A stretch of 64,000 nt of DNA, taken from contig JABVXV010000001.1 in the NCBI GenBank assembly GCA_013365325.1, positions 992,001-1,056,000 of the forward strand, given 5' to 3'. The DNA is from Dipetalonema caudispina (Eukaryota > Nematoda > Chromadorea > Rhabditida > Onchocercidae). Made by a program: the position numbers and the translations under genes. The notes under the pieces were generated by a model, which did no database searches, was not told where the DNA came from, and worked only from the letters and a program-made list of their open reading frames with translations. Positions 53,566 through 64,000 of the stretch are shown piece by piece (the first letter of the stretch is position 1; each line of letters begins with the position of its first letter).

Positions 53566-56500
53566 GGAAGAGTTTATTACTGATTTCCTTGACCAAAACT
53601 ATTCATTGTATTTAGTTTTAAGATCAAAATTTCTATAGTAATGTATCATCTTAATGGAATTTTTCTTTAACTCGTGGAACACGTTTTCTTTTAACTCGTT
53701 TTTTTTTTTTGTAAATTAATTACCATCAGAATACTGGACTAATATAGTGGGAAGAGTTTAATTAGATGAAGCATTGAGGGACAATGTTACAAAAAAAATC
53801 AGCGAAAAATAAAGTTCCATTCATAAACAAATTTTTAGTTTCTTTTTGCCGTCAAAATTTTTCATTCTCTAGCGATATTGAATTATCTTTTATTTTTAGG
53901 ACTAACTTGCGAAATATAGTTTTTTATACGGTTGATAACACTTGGTGGTAGTTTAATTGATGTGTCAATATCTTCATCAAGTGCTATCATAATATAGTTT
54001 TTTGATACCACATCCATGGCATGACTCCAAACAGAAAAATTGCTTCTCTTCGTAATAGAGTGTTTTATGTGACGAACTTGAAGGAAGTAATCAAAATTTT
54101 GCACTTGTACAGATCTGTAGTCTTTTCAGGATGAAGATGGGTTTAATTATGAGACTGTCAAAAAGTATGAGTATATAAAGTCAACTCGAAAGAAAAGTAA
54201 TCTGTTCTAAAAGCTATTATTTTCCGAAAATTTTTTTCTGTGTTATTTGAGACATACAGTAATGTCTTGTTTGGAAAAGCAAGGAAAAGGATCGAGAAGC
54301 TAATATGCTATAACTCTATTACTGATGGAAGCCTTACCATATTAACAATTAATTGCAGACTTAGAAGAACAAGAATGTGATATATCGGAGACAGATGCTA
54401 TCGAATATCCCTACTGCCGAGAAAAAATGCAATGGATGGAGGAAGGATGGCAAACACACGAATGTTATGCATTTTACGGCGTAAATGGAACGTTCTGTTC
54501 ATTTAGAACTTATCTTTCCGAGATCGAAAAGTATTGCCCGGTTTTGCCGTGGCGAAAAGCCCTAAAAGATGACACTGCGGTTTTGCCTAAAAATGAAGTG
54601 CCCTCGGTAGTTGATTTGCGCTGTTTTTGGAATTATGTTTCATGTTTATTTGACAGTGTTTTTAAGGGAATAGAGATTAGCTGGGTTTATTGGAAATCCC
54701 GAGGTAAATCAGAATCTTGTTTCCGATTATTCAGTGCGTAGCACTGCATCTAGTGATATTGTTGCAGCAAAAGCATTCGCGATATTTATTCCAAGTTGCC
54801 ACTTCACTTTAACTGTTGTTTAGTTTGTCGATAGTTTGATCCATTGGTCTTTAACTAGTATGTAGTATAGTACTTTCTCGACTTCTTGAAAATTCCAGAA
54901 CACTGCTAAGGGATATTAAATGGGATTTCGTGAGAAATCCGAGAGATTCAAGGAAATAAGTTTAAGATGAATTCAGCAATCAATAAATGTATAGAATCGC
55001 AAGCATAATATGTTATCCTTTACTAAAAATCACTTCTAGGTAGAACGAGCCTTGTCAGGTCTTTATAAACTTATGTTTGATAATGAGTTGAATTATAAAT
55101 TTATGAAGACTCGAATTACTCTTTTATGGCCCAAGTGGTTGAGTGCTTACGATGAATTGATGGTCAAATGGCCAGAAATCGTGTCTCCACGACGAAAATT
55201 GAACGTGAGCAGATTTCAATTTTAAATCTTTGAGTTTTCTTCTTCCAAAATTACCGTAGATTGTTTGAATATAGATTGGTTGTAGATAATAATACACATG
55301 GGTTTCCTGAGCCGGGAAGCTGGTTTTAAATTCGGTGAGCTTTCATCTGCTGGTGGACCACTTGGAGAACTTGTGCAGTGGTCCGATTTAATTGCAGCAC
55401 TTTATATTTTGGGCCACAATCTCATGATTTCTACTGAAGTCAAAACATTGAAAAAGTATGTTGTTTGCATATATTCATATAATAACGAAAGATAGCATGG
55501 ATGATAAGATGGAGCTCTTTTATTGGGTAGTTCCAGTGATTTTATTTCACTAAGAATTCAATTCCAAACTTTGGTGAATTACCAAGATAAATAAGAAATA
55601 GTCTTGTAGTCAATAAACAATAATTTTGAGGGATAATTCATTAGCATATCTTGAAAAGCGATAACGAGTATGACAAGTATGTAATAAATTAATAGCTATT
55701 AAGTGGTAAGTAATGTTAGGGCAGCCTTGTTCTGACATATTACTAAGTTTTCTTTGCAGTTCTGAACTGTTTACTAGTCTAACCTTTTTCAGTAGTGGAT
55801 TGAGTGAAAGGAGTACTTCTTTATTTTTATTATCACAACTAAAAGCTAACTTAACACTATACCTAATCAGACCTGGACTGCTCGTTCTCTTGTCTGTTTC
55901 GTTGTAATGATTTAACATCTTTGCAGGCCTTATTCTCTTATCAGAGAGGGAATCCCCTTTCCATGCTCACGTTTTGAATTAGTTTTGCTGCATTTGCTTT
56001 ATTTTTTAGAAATATAAAGAAAATCGATTCTAAACTTCCTTGTCCATCTCAACGTAAGGAGGTAATTGATCTCCTTTTCACTGATATTGTTGGCCTTAGA
56101 TATCTCCGTGGAAAAATGAGAGATTTTTTTAACAAAATGAAGTAAGTTGATAAAACGGTAGGTTTTCGTTTTCTATGAAAATCGTTTTGCATTTTTAAAT
56201 TTAGATCTACATGTGTTACCTCTAGGTTTTGTTCTTTGATCAGAGAGAATTATTTTAGTATATTTCCTTTCGTTCTTATTAGTTATTCAAACTCACCTTT
56301 TTCTACGGAAGTCAACGAAACTTAGAGGAAGAGGATTCATTTAACCACCGATTAAGTAAAGTTGCCTAATTTAAGATGTACATTGCGAGTTTTGGACTCG
56401 TTCGGCACACATGCGGAATTCAATTCTCAAAATTACTTCGCTACTCATAAAAATTCATTGGGTGGATCAAAGAAAAATCCGTGGGGTAACCATCAGTTGG

Positions 56501-58771
56501 ATTTGCAGCAGTTCATGACGATGTTTCCTCATACAGATGATAACACATTTCTCGGATTTGCGGTGGAAATGCATCCAGTTAACGAGGATATCAGGAGAGA
56601 TAATATTACATTGGTAAACATTTGATATGGTTTTATCAATAAACATCTAGTTCAGAATGATATTTTCAATTCTACATATGCAGGAGGTTTGAACAGACTT
56701 GATCCTTCATCTTAAATATAATCCGGATATTTAAAAGCAAGACTTCAGTTGCTTTATAACAATTGACATTGTTGACACTTCTGGTGGCCAGATTATATTG
56801 TAGGCTACGTCTTTTGCCGATATGTTTAACACTCAAAGTATCATTCTGGATTTGAACCGATGAGTATCTTGATTTGAAGTATTGGAAGTTTTGATTGCTC
56901 ATGTCATTTGTAGGTTTATGGCAAAGCAGGCTATATGTGGAAAAATGCGAAACGACTCATTGAAACAGTACAGAAATTTACGGAAGTGCATGCAACAGTT
57001 AGCGATAATTTGCCAGATTTCCATAATCTTATAATAAATCATGGAGTTTTGACAGGTCCCGAATTACACGCCTTGATGAGAAAGGCAAAGATATTCTTGG
57101 GTCTTGGTTTTCCGTTTGAAGGCCCTGCGCCATTGGAAGCCATTGCAAGCGGTGCCGTTTTCATCAACCCTTTGTTTAATCCTCCGAAATCACGGAAAAC
57201 AACTGATTTCTTCAAGGACAAACCAACTTTACGTGAAGTAAATTTTTAAAAAAAGTTATTCGGACGTTCATAATTTAGCGTGTTCGATTGGACTTTAGTG
57301 GGTCGCTCTGCTGATGTTGTTGAGTTGCAGTCATTTCCGATTATTGCAACGCTGAGCCTATATGACTTATGAAATTTCATTGCAAAAAGGTTCGGAGCAG
57401 ATCGAGGTCCAAATGTATCGGAAAACATCACTGACAATAATTAGGTGCTTTTTTTGTTCTGAAGTTTCATTTTATAAAATTCAAGTGCTCTGGAAATTCC
57501 AGCTAACGAGTCAAAATCCTTATGCGGAGCTTTTTATTGGTAGGCCCCATGTATTAACTGTTGACACTGAGAATTCATCGCAAGTGGAAGATGCAATACG
57601 TGAAGCTTTGCATTCAAAAGTTAGTATTTAGATCAGGTCTTTATGAATTTCCTAACGAAATTAATTTATAATAAGTTCAATCATGAATTCATTGTTCTAC
57701 AGCTAGAAACTTGCCTCAATGACTGCAGTATTCGAACTGTATGCGACATCTCTGAATCAGGACCTTAATGTCTGTTCCCTGCAAAACCGAGTGTTCTTCA
57801 GTCGTTTTACTTTATGACATATTTCGAAGAATACTTTAATTCAATATCAATAACCTATCCCTATAAAATCTGCTTGTTTTACGTTTAGTTAAGATCATCC
57901 GACCGAAGCAAAAACTAAATAATATGTAACATAACTTATTTCACTTCTAGCCTACTGCATATATCCCTTTCGAATTCACAGTTTTGGGAATGCTGCAGCG
58001 AGTCAATATTCTTGTTTCCAAACAGGACTTTTGCCATGTCAGCCGTTTTCCTCCTTTACATGCTATGTTAACTGTCGAAGCAGTTCCAGTGCAGTCTTGC
58101 CAAGATGCATGTCGTCATCATAGTTAGTTTTACCGTTAATACAACTTTGATATGGTCGGCAATGAAGGCGAATCAATATGGTTCCGAATAAAAATACGGG
58201 CAAATGAGAAGAGCGGGTGAAGTCCTAATAAGAAACAGAATTTTTGTTCATCTGTTCGAAATTTTATGGGGCCTTGATGGTCAGTGTACATTTCTGTGAG
58301 AAAGTACTTCCTATCAAGTTAACAGCCCCAATGTTTTTATAATTGGTTATTTCTAGACCTTCTGTGTGAGCGTTCATTCTTCCGTATCGTGAATATGTCT
58401 GGGTTTTTGAACAAGTACGTCTTTTGATTTTTCACACATAAATTTCATTGTATTGTTGATACTACCGTTCATTCGGTGCATAAACTTTTCCAATCATGGA
58501 TTTTTATAGGATGAAATGAATTTATTGCTGATATTGTGGAATGTATAGGACTGATTATGTATTGGTTAACTGTATTGTATTTTTCAGGAGTGGATCATGT
58601 GCAACACTGAGGAGTATCTCAAGTCCTTATGCACCATATGAATGTTCAAAACAAGAAAGTCCTGATTTGTATAGCTGTGCATCCGTCCCGACCATTCCGA
58701 GCATTCGACGAATCTGTCCTTGTCGCGATTTCATATGGGGTCAGACGGCCCTCTGTTCTTCTTGTTTATAA
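53269..58771 (+). CDS. gly-2: Alpha-1,6-mannosylglycoprotein 6-beta-N-acetylglucosaminyltransferase V (MGAT5/GLY-2)
   Basis: This Golgi enzyme (CAZy GT18) transfers GlcNAc from UDP-GlcNAc in beta-1,6 linkage to the alpha-1,6 mannose arm of N-glycans. Twelve exons join with consistent phases: 53269-53406, 54130-54196, 54359-54606, 55040-55204, 55286-55455, 56010-56141, 56376-56613, 56914-57237, 57503-57619, 57951-58122, 58357-58414 and 58588-58771. The product has 670 residues. It is a type II membrane protein with a short basic tail and a TM span at about residues 19-41. Luminal landmarks shared with human MGAT5 are YGVNGTFCSFRTYLSEIE, SSAGGPLGELVQWSDLIAAL, LRVLDSFGTHAEFN, TMFPHTDDNTFLGF, LGLGFPFEGPAPLEAIASG, NPYAELFIGRPHVLTVD and the C-terminal CPCRDFIWGQTALC. 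The stem is about 95 residues shorter than in human. The exon 3 donor (54606 or 54597) is the one soft junction. Exon 1 is duplicated upstream. Confidence 0.96.
53525..53572. repeat. (TA)24 microsatellite in copy B of the duplication
   Basis: Forty-eight bases of pure TA follow GACACAATAT. Copy A has only ATATTATATG at the same place, so the expansion arose after, or only in one copy of, the exon duplication. It lies about 120 bases into MGAT5 intron 1. Confidence 0.95.
53907..54114 (-). CDS. Candidate upstream coding exon of UBR4 (antisense in MGAT5 intron 1)
   Basis: The minus-strand frame reads FSVWSHAMDVVSKNYIM, then SIKLPPSVINRIKNYIS, in varied, protein-like composition. It resembles in order the human UBR4 N-terminus (WEVAVRPLLSASYS, then KELPQLVASVIES), and the next UBR4 exon at 51303 picks up where the human protein continues. 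A TACAG acceptor (54115) and a GTTAGT donor (53906) could bound it. The phase-0 donor does not fit the phase-1 acceptor at 51303, so either a weaker donor two codons on or an extra exon is needed. The start codon of such an isoform is unclear. It may instead be a chance open frame. Confidence 0.35.
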
Positions 58772-60655
58772 TTCGGATTTTTGAGGATTCATTCACACAG
58801 GTTCAGAACTGTTTTTCTTTGTATATCTCTTGTATGCAATTATCTCCAGTTTAGTGCTTCTGACCGACTTGATGTTCTGAAATTTAGTAGTTGTGTCCAT
58901 CTATAGTTACATAAAATCATGAGGCCTTCGTTCCCTAATTCGTCCTATTATTCCCCTCGAGTTAAATTAACGCCTTGTACTTACCACAAATTTATTTCAT
59001 GATAACTTCCAAGTATTCTGTGCATAACCCCCTAATCTAGTGCAATCCTCCTGAGTTCTTTAGCGGTTTGTAAAAGAGCAATTGCAATTTTTGTAAGACT
59101 TATTGCTGTGTAATTTATATTTGGTCTAAAAAAAGTTGGAATCCGATCTTTTTTTTATTCAATTTAAATGGATCATGAAGTAAAGAGGACAATTCGCAAC
59201 ATCAACAAATTTGGTCTCGAAACTGTTACGTAGCAGTGATTCGTTTTGCTAAGGATATTCGGATCGAAATATACTGACTGGCCATCAGAAACTTACAATA
59301 ATTAACTGAACGCAATTATTGCAACTGGTCCGCATGCAGATCAGCTATGTTAGAAACTACCGGAGAGTTAAAAACAAGTTGCTTCACGGTCATTCTATAT
59401 TTGAAAGGGATAGAGCTTGGTAAGTTGTTCGGAAGTGTCATCTCCTTTTATTTCGCATAACAATCTTGATTGAATTGTGACTTGTGATGAGAAATGTATT
59501 ATATACAGAAGGCGGTGATGACCATCGCAGTGTTTAAATCAAAAAGCTCCAAAACCAAACTTACTCCAAAAAGTGGTTAAGATATAGTGTAGAGCTTCCC
59601 GAATTTCGTAAAACTAATTATCCCACGAAGTATGTTCAGCAAATAGGTGTAACTGAAGTTTTCTGTATTCATCATCCTATGATTTTGTAACCATTCATTT
59701 GCAATCAGTTGTAGTGTTGAGATCTCAGCTATCGGATAATCAGACAATGAATTTCCAAAAAAAGCTTGGTTATGACAGCAACTTGCACTGCAAGGAAGAA
59801 AATTTCTCCCGGATTTCTGTGAATAGGTGTTCTGTCAAGTTCTTGCATTGCGAACTACACTATATTGTCGGATATAGATTACGAGAATTTCTTAGTCCCA
59901 GCGTTCTTAATTTTTTTTTTTTTTTTTGAATCACTACTCATTGCTGAACTTATTTACGTATCACTTTATGAGTGATCTGCATTTCAACTTCTGTATGTAG
60001 TTTGAGACATGATCTCCACACGTCTAATGAAAATAAACTAGTTACGTCCAGAAGCATGTGACCACCATAGGACAAGTAAAAAGTGGTCATACAGCTTCGA
60101 AATAAAATTAGAATTACTAAAGAACCACATTTGACATAAGAGCACAATTTGGATTTCATGACTGCGGTTATGTGTTATCTTTTCCCTAGCTCAACTAGCT
60201 GATGCCCTTTCTGTATAGATCATCTTTCGTACTACATATTAAGAGAATGTAATGTACAGTTTTAAACAACAAACTAGATGTGATTATAATACAGTTTCTC
60301 TTCAATCATTGTCACGCTCATATATCAGATGAGTCATTTGCATCTGTATGTTCGCAGTTCAAACTTGCAATTGCCATTCGCATTGCAGCGCGAAAATTAC
60401 GGAGACTTCGCTGGAAAAGCCTGGAAAAGCGAATCCTATTCTTGAAATTTATCAATAAAGGTTTTAACTAATTCAGATACCGTTAAGCCTCAAACTACAT
60501 TTGAATATATATTGGTCCATTCTTCACAGCATTCGAATATTTCTTCTATCCGTAAAGATAAGTAAAGAGTAGATATTAACAAATGGGGTAATCTCAAATC
60601 GAAAAAGTAATACAAGTAATCAAGTATTCAATTTCGAACTTTAAGTAAGTGAAAC
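58772..60655. other. Intergenic region between convergent MGAT5 and EXOC2
   Basis: About 1.9 kb holding both 3' UTRs. There is a T-rich run near 59910-59927. Open frames at 59699-59929 and 60280-60471 (+) and 59950-60159 (-) show no recognisable protein. AATAAA occurs on the + strand near 60026 and 60453, far from the MGAT5 stop. No RNA gene or transposon was seen. Confidence 0.5.
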
Positions 60656-63600
60656 TTACGACTGATCCAAACTGTTGACAAGTTTGGCCCGGAAGGAATT
60701 TACAACAGTCCTAAACATAGAAATATTATCAGTTATTATATGATATGCTTAGAATAAAATGTAAGATGAACAATTTACCAAGAATTCAAACCTTGTTTCC
60801 AGTGATAAGAAATTTTGTACACTTTCTTCTAACGCTGTAACATCGATGACAACCTGTGTAGTTTGCTCCAACGACATATTTTGTAAATGACCAAGTCGAT
60901 CAATTAGCTGGTCAAATGCATTTTGTATTATTGGACTGAGGACCTAAAAGCATAATATGATTCGATCATAAATGTTCACCGCGTTTTCGTTTACAGCGAT
61001 GGGAAACAACGTTCTGAAAGTAACAAGTTAGGCATATTGACCTCACAAGAATCATTCATGGATTAAGAAGAGATTGCTCTCAGTAGCGATAACGAACAGC
61101 AGATAATTCTTCAAAAAATATGAAAGCTGTAAATGTAAACGAGTTAAAGAACTCAATCCGTCGATTTTTCTGATTCTAGTGGAATGATTGCAGTCTAGCA
61201 TAATCTCAAAGTGATAGAGAATCGAAATTTTTTAACCACTTCTAAATTTTTCAAACTTAATTAACAACAACATATGCCATGTAGATGCACCTCATGTCAG
61301 CGTTTACGAATTGAAAAAATACCTCTCGCATGAGATGTGGAGCAAGTAAACGTATTTCTGACTGAATGAATATCAGATACATGACGAGTTCTTTGATGTA
61401 ATCTGATGCCTCTGAAACAGCTAGAATAAAGATGGGAATTAGGAATATGCCCCTTATTAGATGTCAGCTTCAAATAAACGGTGAGTAGCTTGGCAGCAAA
61501 CCAGTTTATTCAAATGTTAGCAGGTTGGTGAATGAGGCATGGCAAGGAATCATAAATAGAAAAAAAATTTTAGCCATGTCGTTCATCTTATTCGAATAAA
61601 AGGGTTTATTCTTCATACTGTCAGGAAAATTTTTTGTTCGTACAACCATTTCCGAATTTGAGGAACTGAGTAGACATACAAAGAATAAAATCGAATCACC
61701 TTCGTTTGGTAAATCGTCATAATTAGCTGATCCAAACATGGAACTAAACGTAGCACATTTCATTTGCAGGTAATACTTCATCAAGTTCTGCCGAAACATT
61801 AATAACTCTCCTTTGCTTTTCTGAAAGGGATTTTCCAAAGAAATTTTTTTAAACCTTAATTATGAAGAAAACAGGGCAGATAAGTTGGATAAAACTCCTT
61901 CAGGTGTCAAAAAAGCGAAGCATTCAGTTCTTCAAATGAAGAGAGTGACAGGTACTTTCTTCAGTTTTACTATGGTGTGCATCGAAAATATAAAGTTTAA
62001 ACAAAAACTCACTTCAAATATGACGTCACCATATTTGACACCATTTTCAGCTAAGCGACGACACAATGCAGACAAAGAATTACCGAGTACATATTCAATG
62101 TTACATACGGCAATGAGCAACTTTCGGCTACTAGCTGTTCCTTCATTGAATAAAATTGATGGACGTTTTACACAACCTCTACATAATTTACAATAAGTTA
62201 CTTTTGCAACAAATTTTTCGAAAAAATTTTTCGTTATTCATTTCAACTTATTACTACAAATGCCCGGCAAGTATTAGCACGCTTTTTAATAATTAATTCT
62301 TGGGTCTTAAGTCCAACAGTCAGAGAAATTAAATCGTACAATTTTCAAAAAAAAAAAAGAAGAAAATATGGCTTTTTTTTTAATAATGAGATTTCAAGCG
62401 AATTATCCACTTTAAAATTATCATTAAAACTCATCGAATTTTGCAATATATTTTGTTTTTGCGGTAAAATTCAATATACCTCAGCTGTAGAACATTCTCT
62501 ATACAATCGCGAATTGATGTGAGAATCATCGTAAATAAATCAACCAACATCAGACGAAACCGTTCCCTACTGAACAAATCCAATTCACCGGTATAATTTG
62601 AAGATGAAAGTATTTGTCGAATTTGTCCCATGCTGTCATTCACCTCAAAAAAAACTACTGCAAAACAGGATGGTAACAAAGGTAATTTTAATCTGATTTA
62701 AAGAACTCTGTGATGAATCTTACTTAACCAAAACCATGCTTTTTCAGATTATTGATAATTTATTCAGAACTGATAGGGATGATCCAACTGTTTTTACAAT
62801 ATCAGGAATGCTTTTTATGAATAATTGTTTTCCATTTACATATCTTTCGGGTTAAAAACATGGAACTAGTTAAAAAATAATTGTTGAGTAGCCCTTATTT
62901 TTTTGCAAGGATGAAGTAAGTCTTACCTCGGTTTCATACAGATCCGGCAAAATTGTTTTCGATAAACCCGTATGCTCTAGTTTCCAGATTTCTCCATTCC
63001 CTAAGCTAATTACTCCTGTAATAAAATGACAGAGCATAGATGGTAATCGCTTCAAACAGGAATTTTTCTGAACACTTTGAGGGTTCCGGTTGCCTTACCT
63101 GCATCATATAAGTATTCCACTTCATTTGCTTAGCTTCACATTCTATTAAAATAAGACCGTGGAAACATGAAAGACGGTTTTGACATCTGGATGACTGGAA
63201 AATCACAGTAAGCGATATAAAGCTAAGGAGAAAACTGAATCACTACTTCAAATTATGGCTATCCTCCGCGAAGCAGGATAATTTCGGAGATACTAATTTT
63301 AATATAGGAATAAGTTGAAAGATTTTCGGCAACGCTTGCCTTGAGTAACTCTCTCAATTACTTTTGATAAGCATTTCAACCGAATGGTAACACAAAGCTC
63401 CAACAGTGGCTGCAGTTGTTCTGAAGTAAAATTGCAATCCAGCATGAAACTTACGCATGACCTGAAAAGGCTGATTGTAGGTATAGCTAAATGATCAAGA
63501 TGGACAGGACAAATTAGTACATTAACATGACTGTACAAACTCTGACGATGCATTTCAACACAACTGTTTCTGATATATTTTGCATCGAGTATAATTATAC

Positions 63601-64000
63601 CACAAGTATTACCGTTTAACAGTCATGCATTTTTTACTTTTGGACATGAACAACTAGTGTAAAGAATTCCTGATTAGTATAAAACTCTTAAAGCATATTG
63701 CTTTCACTGTTATCACTCAAAATAAAATATTCATTGAGTGAGTCTGCTCAAGCATTTTTTAATTTGGCACTATAGATAGCAAAACTAGAAATGGATGTTT
63801 AGTATGTCGAACTCTGAAGATTTAATCTTACTACATCTAAAAAAAGTATTCCACTTACCTTAGAATTTTTAGTGATGAAAATAACTGATGCGTGAGAGGA
63901 GATGAAGTGGTAGGTGGCCATTTCGCGAACTGTTCGCTGTATTTCCGTAAAACTGATTCAGGTAAGGCATCAGGTACTAACGCATTTAATATCAGCCATG
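60656..64000 (-). CDS. sec-5: Exocyst complex component 2 (EXOC2/Sec5), C-terminal part
   Basis: Sec5 is a subunit of the octameric exocyst that tethers secretory vesicles to the plasma membrane and is a Ral GTPase effector. Only the C-terminal half is here; the gene runs off the right edge. Exons traced on the minus strand include 64000-63859 (SEQFAKWPPTTSSPLTHQLF), one ending at 63340 (LKCLSKVIERVTQ), 63015-62927 (GEIWKLEHTGLSKTILPDLY), 62643-62480 (NDSMGQIRQILSSSNYTGEL), one with IAVCNIEYVLGNSLSALCRR, then KSKGELLMFRQNLMKYYLQM, ASDYIKELVMYLIFIQSEIR, and VLSPIIQNAFDQLI followed by VVIDVTALEESVQNFL. The protein ends TVVNSFRAKLVNSLDQS with TAA at 60658-60656. The order matches human EXOC2, for example the human segment YLKEALVNIIAVHAEV. 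The N-terminal Ral-binding domain lies outside the window. One intron is GC-AG. Confidence 0.88.
63016..63339 (-). other. GC-AG intron in EXOC2
   Basis: On the sense strand the exon ends ACTCAAG and the intron starts GCAAGC, a textbook GC-type donor. It ends TTACAG before GAGTAATT, 324 bases later. The join is phase 1 on both sides and gives ERVTQ+GVISLGNGEIWKLEH, colinear with human EXOC2. A GT donor seven codons earlier (AAAAGTAATT) would need a poorly matching extra exon. Confidence 0.65.

Larger units (their letters stand above)
52791..53632 (+). repeat. Tandem duplication carrying two copies of MGAT5 exon 1
   Basis: Copy A spans about 52791-53188 and copy B about 53189-53632, offset by 415 bases through the centre. 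They differ by scattered substitutions, a short insertion upstream in B (GCACTTCTTT) and a long TA expansion in B only. Each copy contains its own TTATTTCAG acceptor, ATG, transmembrane coding frame and donor. A fragment like the copy end (ATATAGTGGGAAGAGTTTA) recurs near 53743-53761, suggesting an older third copy. Confidence 0.9.

Noticed and set aside
60280..60471. 63-codon + frame downstream of EXOC2 and MGAT5
   Set aside because: Lies in the shared 3' region of two converging genes with no recognisable family and no upstream acceptor convincing enough to call a gene.
63100..63206. Minus-strand frame SSRCQNRLSCFHG... as an extra EXOC2 exon
   Set aside because: It would insert about 55 residues absent from human EXOC2 and needs a different upstream donor; the GC-AG join gives better colinearity.

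Overview
The window is a gene-dense piece of a nematode nuclear genome. The evidence is AT-rich DNA, many short exons, TTTCAG-type splice acceptors, and acceptor-like sites just upstream of start codons as expected for spliced-leader trans-splicing. The protein sequences are animal-like. Introns of roughly 50-1400 bases and the base composition fit a filarial or other clade III nematode best, but that placement is inference. I saw no tRNA, rRNA, CRISPR, transposase or virus-like gene.

Five conserved housekeeping genes fill it: eIF6 (402-2550, +); POLA1, the catalytic subunit of DNA polymerase alpha (3548-13994, -); UBR4/p600, a giant E3 ubiquitin ligase (15391-51289, -, possibly with a 5' exon near 54000); MGAT5, N-acetylglucosaminyltransferase V, GLY-2 in C. 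elegans (53269-58771, +); and the C-terminal part of EXOC2/Sec5, an exocyst subunit (60656 to beyond 64000, -). eIF6 and POLA1 converge, POLA1 and UBR4 are in tandem, UBR4 and MGAT5 diverge, and MGAT5 and EXOC2 converge. The genes belong to unrelated processes: ribosome biogenesis, DNA replication, protein turnover, Golgi N-glycan branching and exocytosis. I see no sign of a shared pathway or a classical operon.

I rebuilt eIF6 (6 exons, 245 aa), MGAT5 (12 exons, 670 aa) and the EXOC2 C-terminus exon by exon with matching splice phases. POLA1 and UBR4 were followed by homology through most exons and anchored by start, stop and catalytic or zinc motifs, but their full exon lists are not certified.

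The most unusual part is the UBR4-MGAT5 divergent region (51-54.2 kb). The membrane-anchor first exon of MGAT5 is tandemly duplicated with both copies intact, one copy has gained a long TA microsatellite, and an antisense open frame resembling the UBR4 N-terminus lies inside MGAT5 intron 1, which would make the two genes overlap head to head. Two introns (POLA1 and EXOC2) appear to be GC-AG. A UBR4 exon is bracketed by an exact 35-bp direct repeat, and the UBR4 C-terminal part carries a 19-nt coding A tract.
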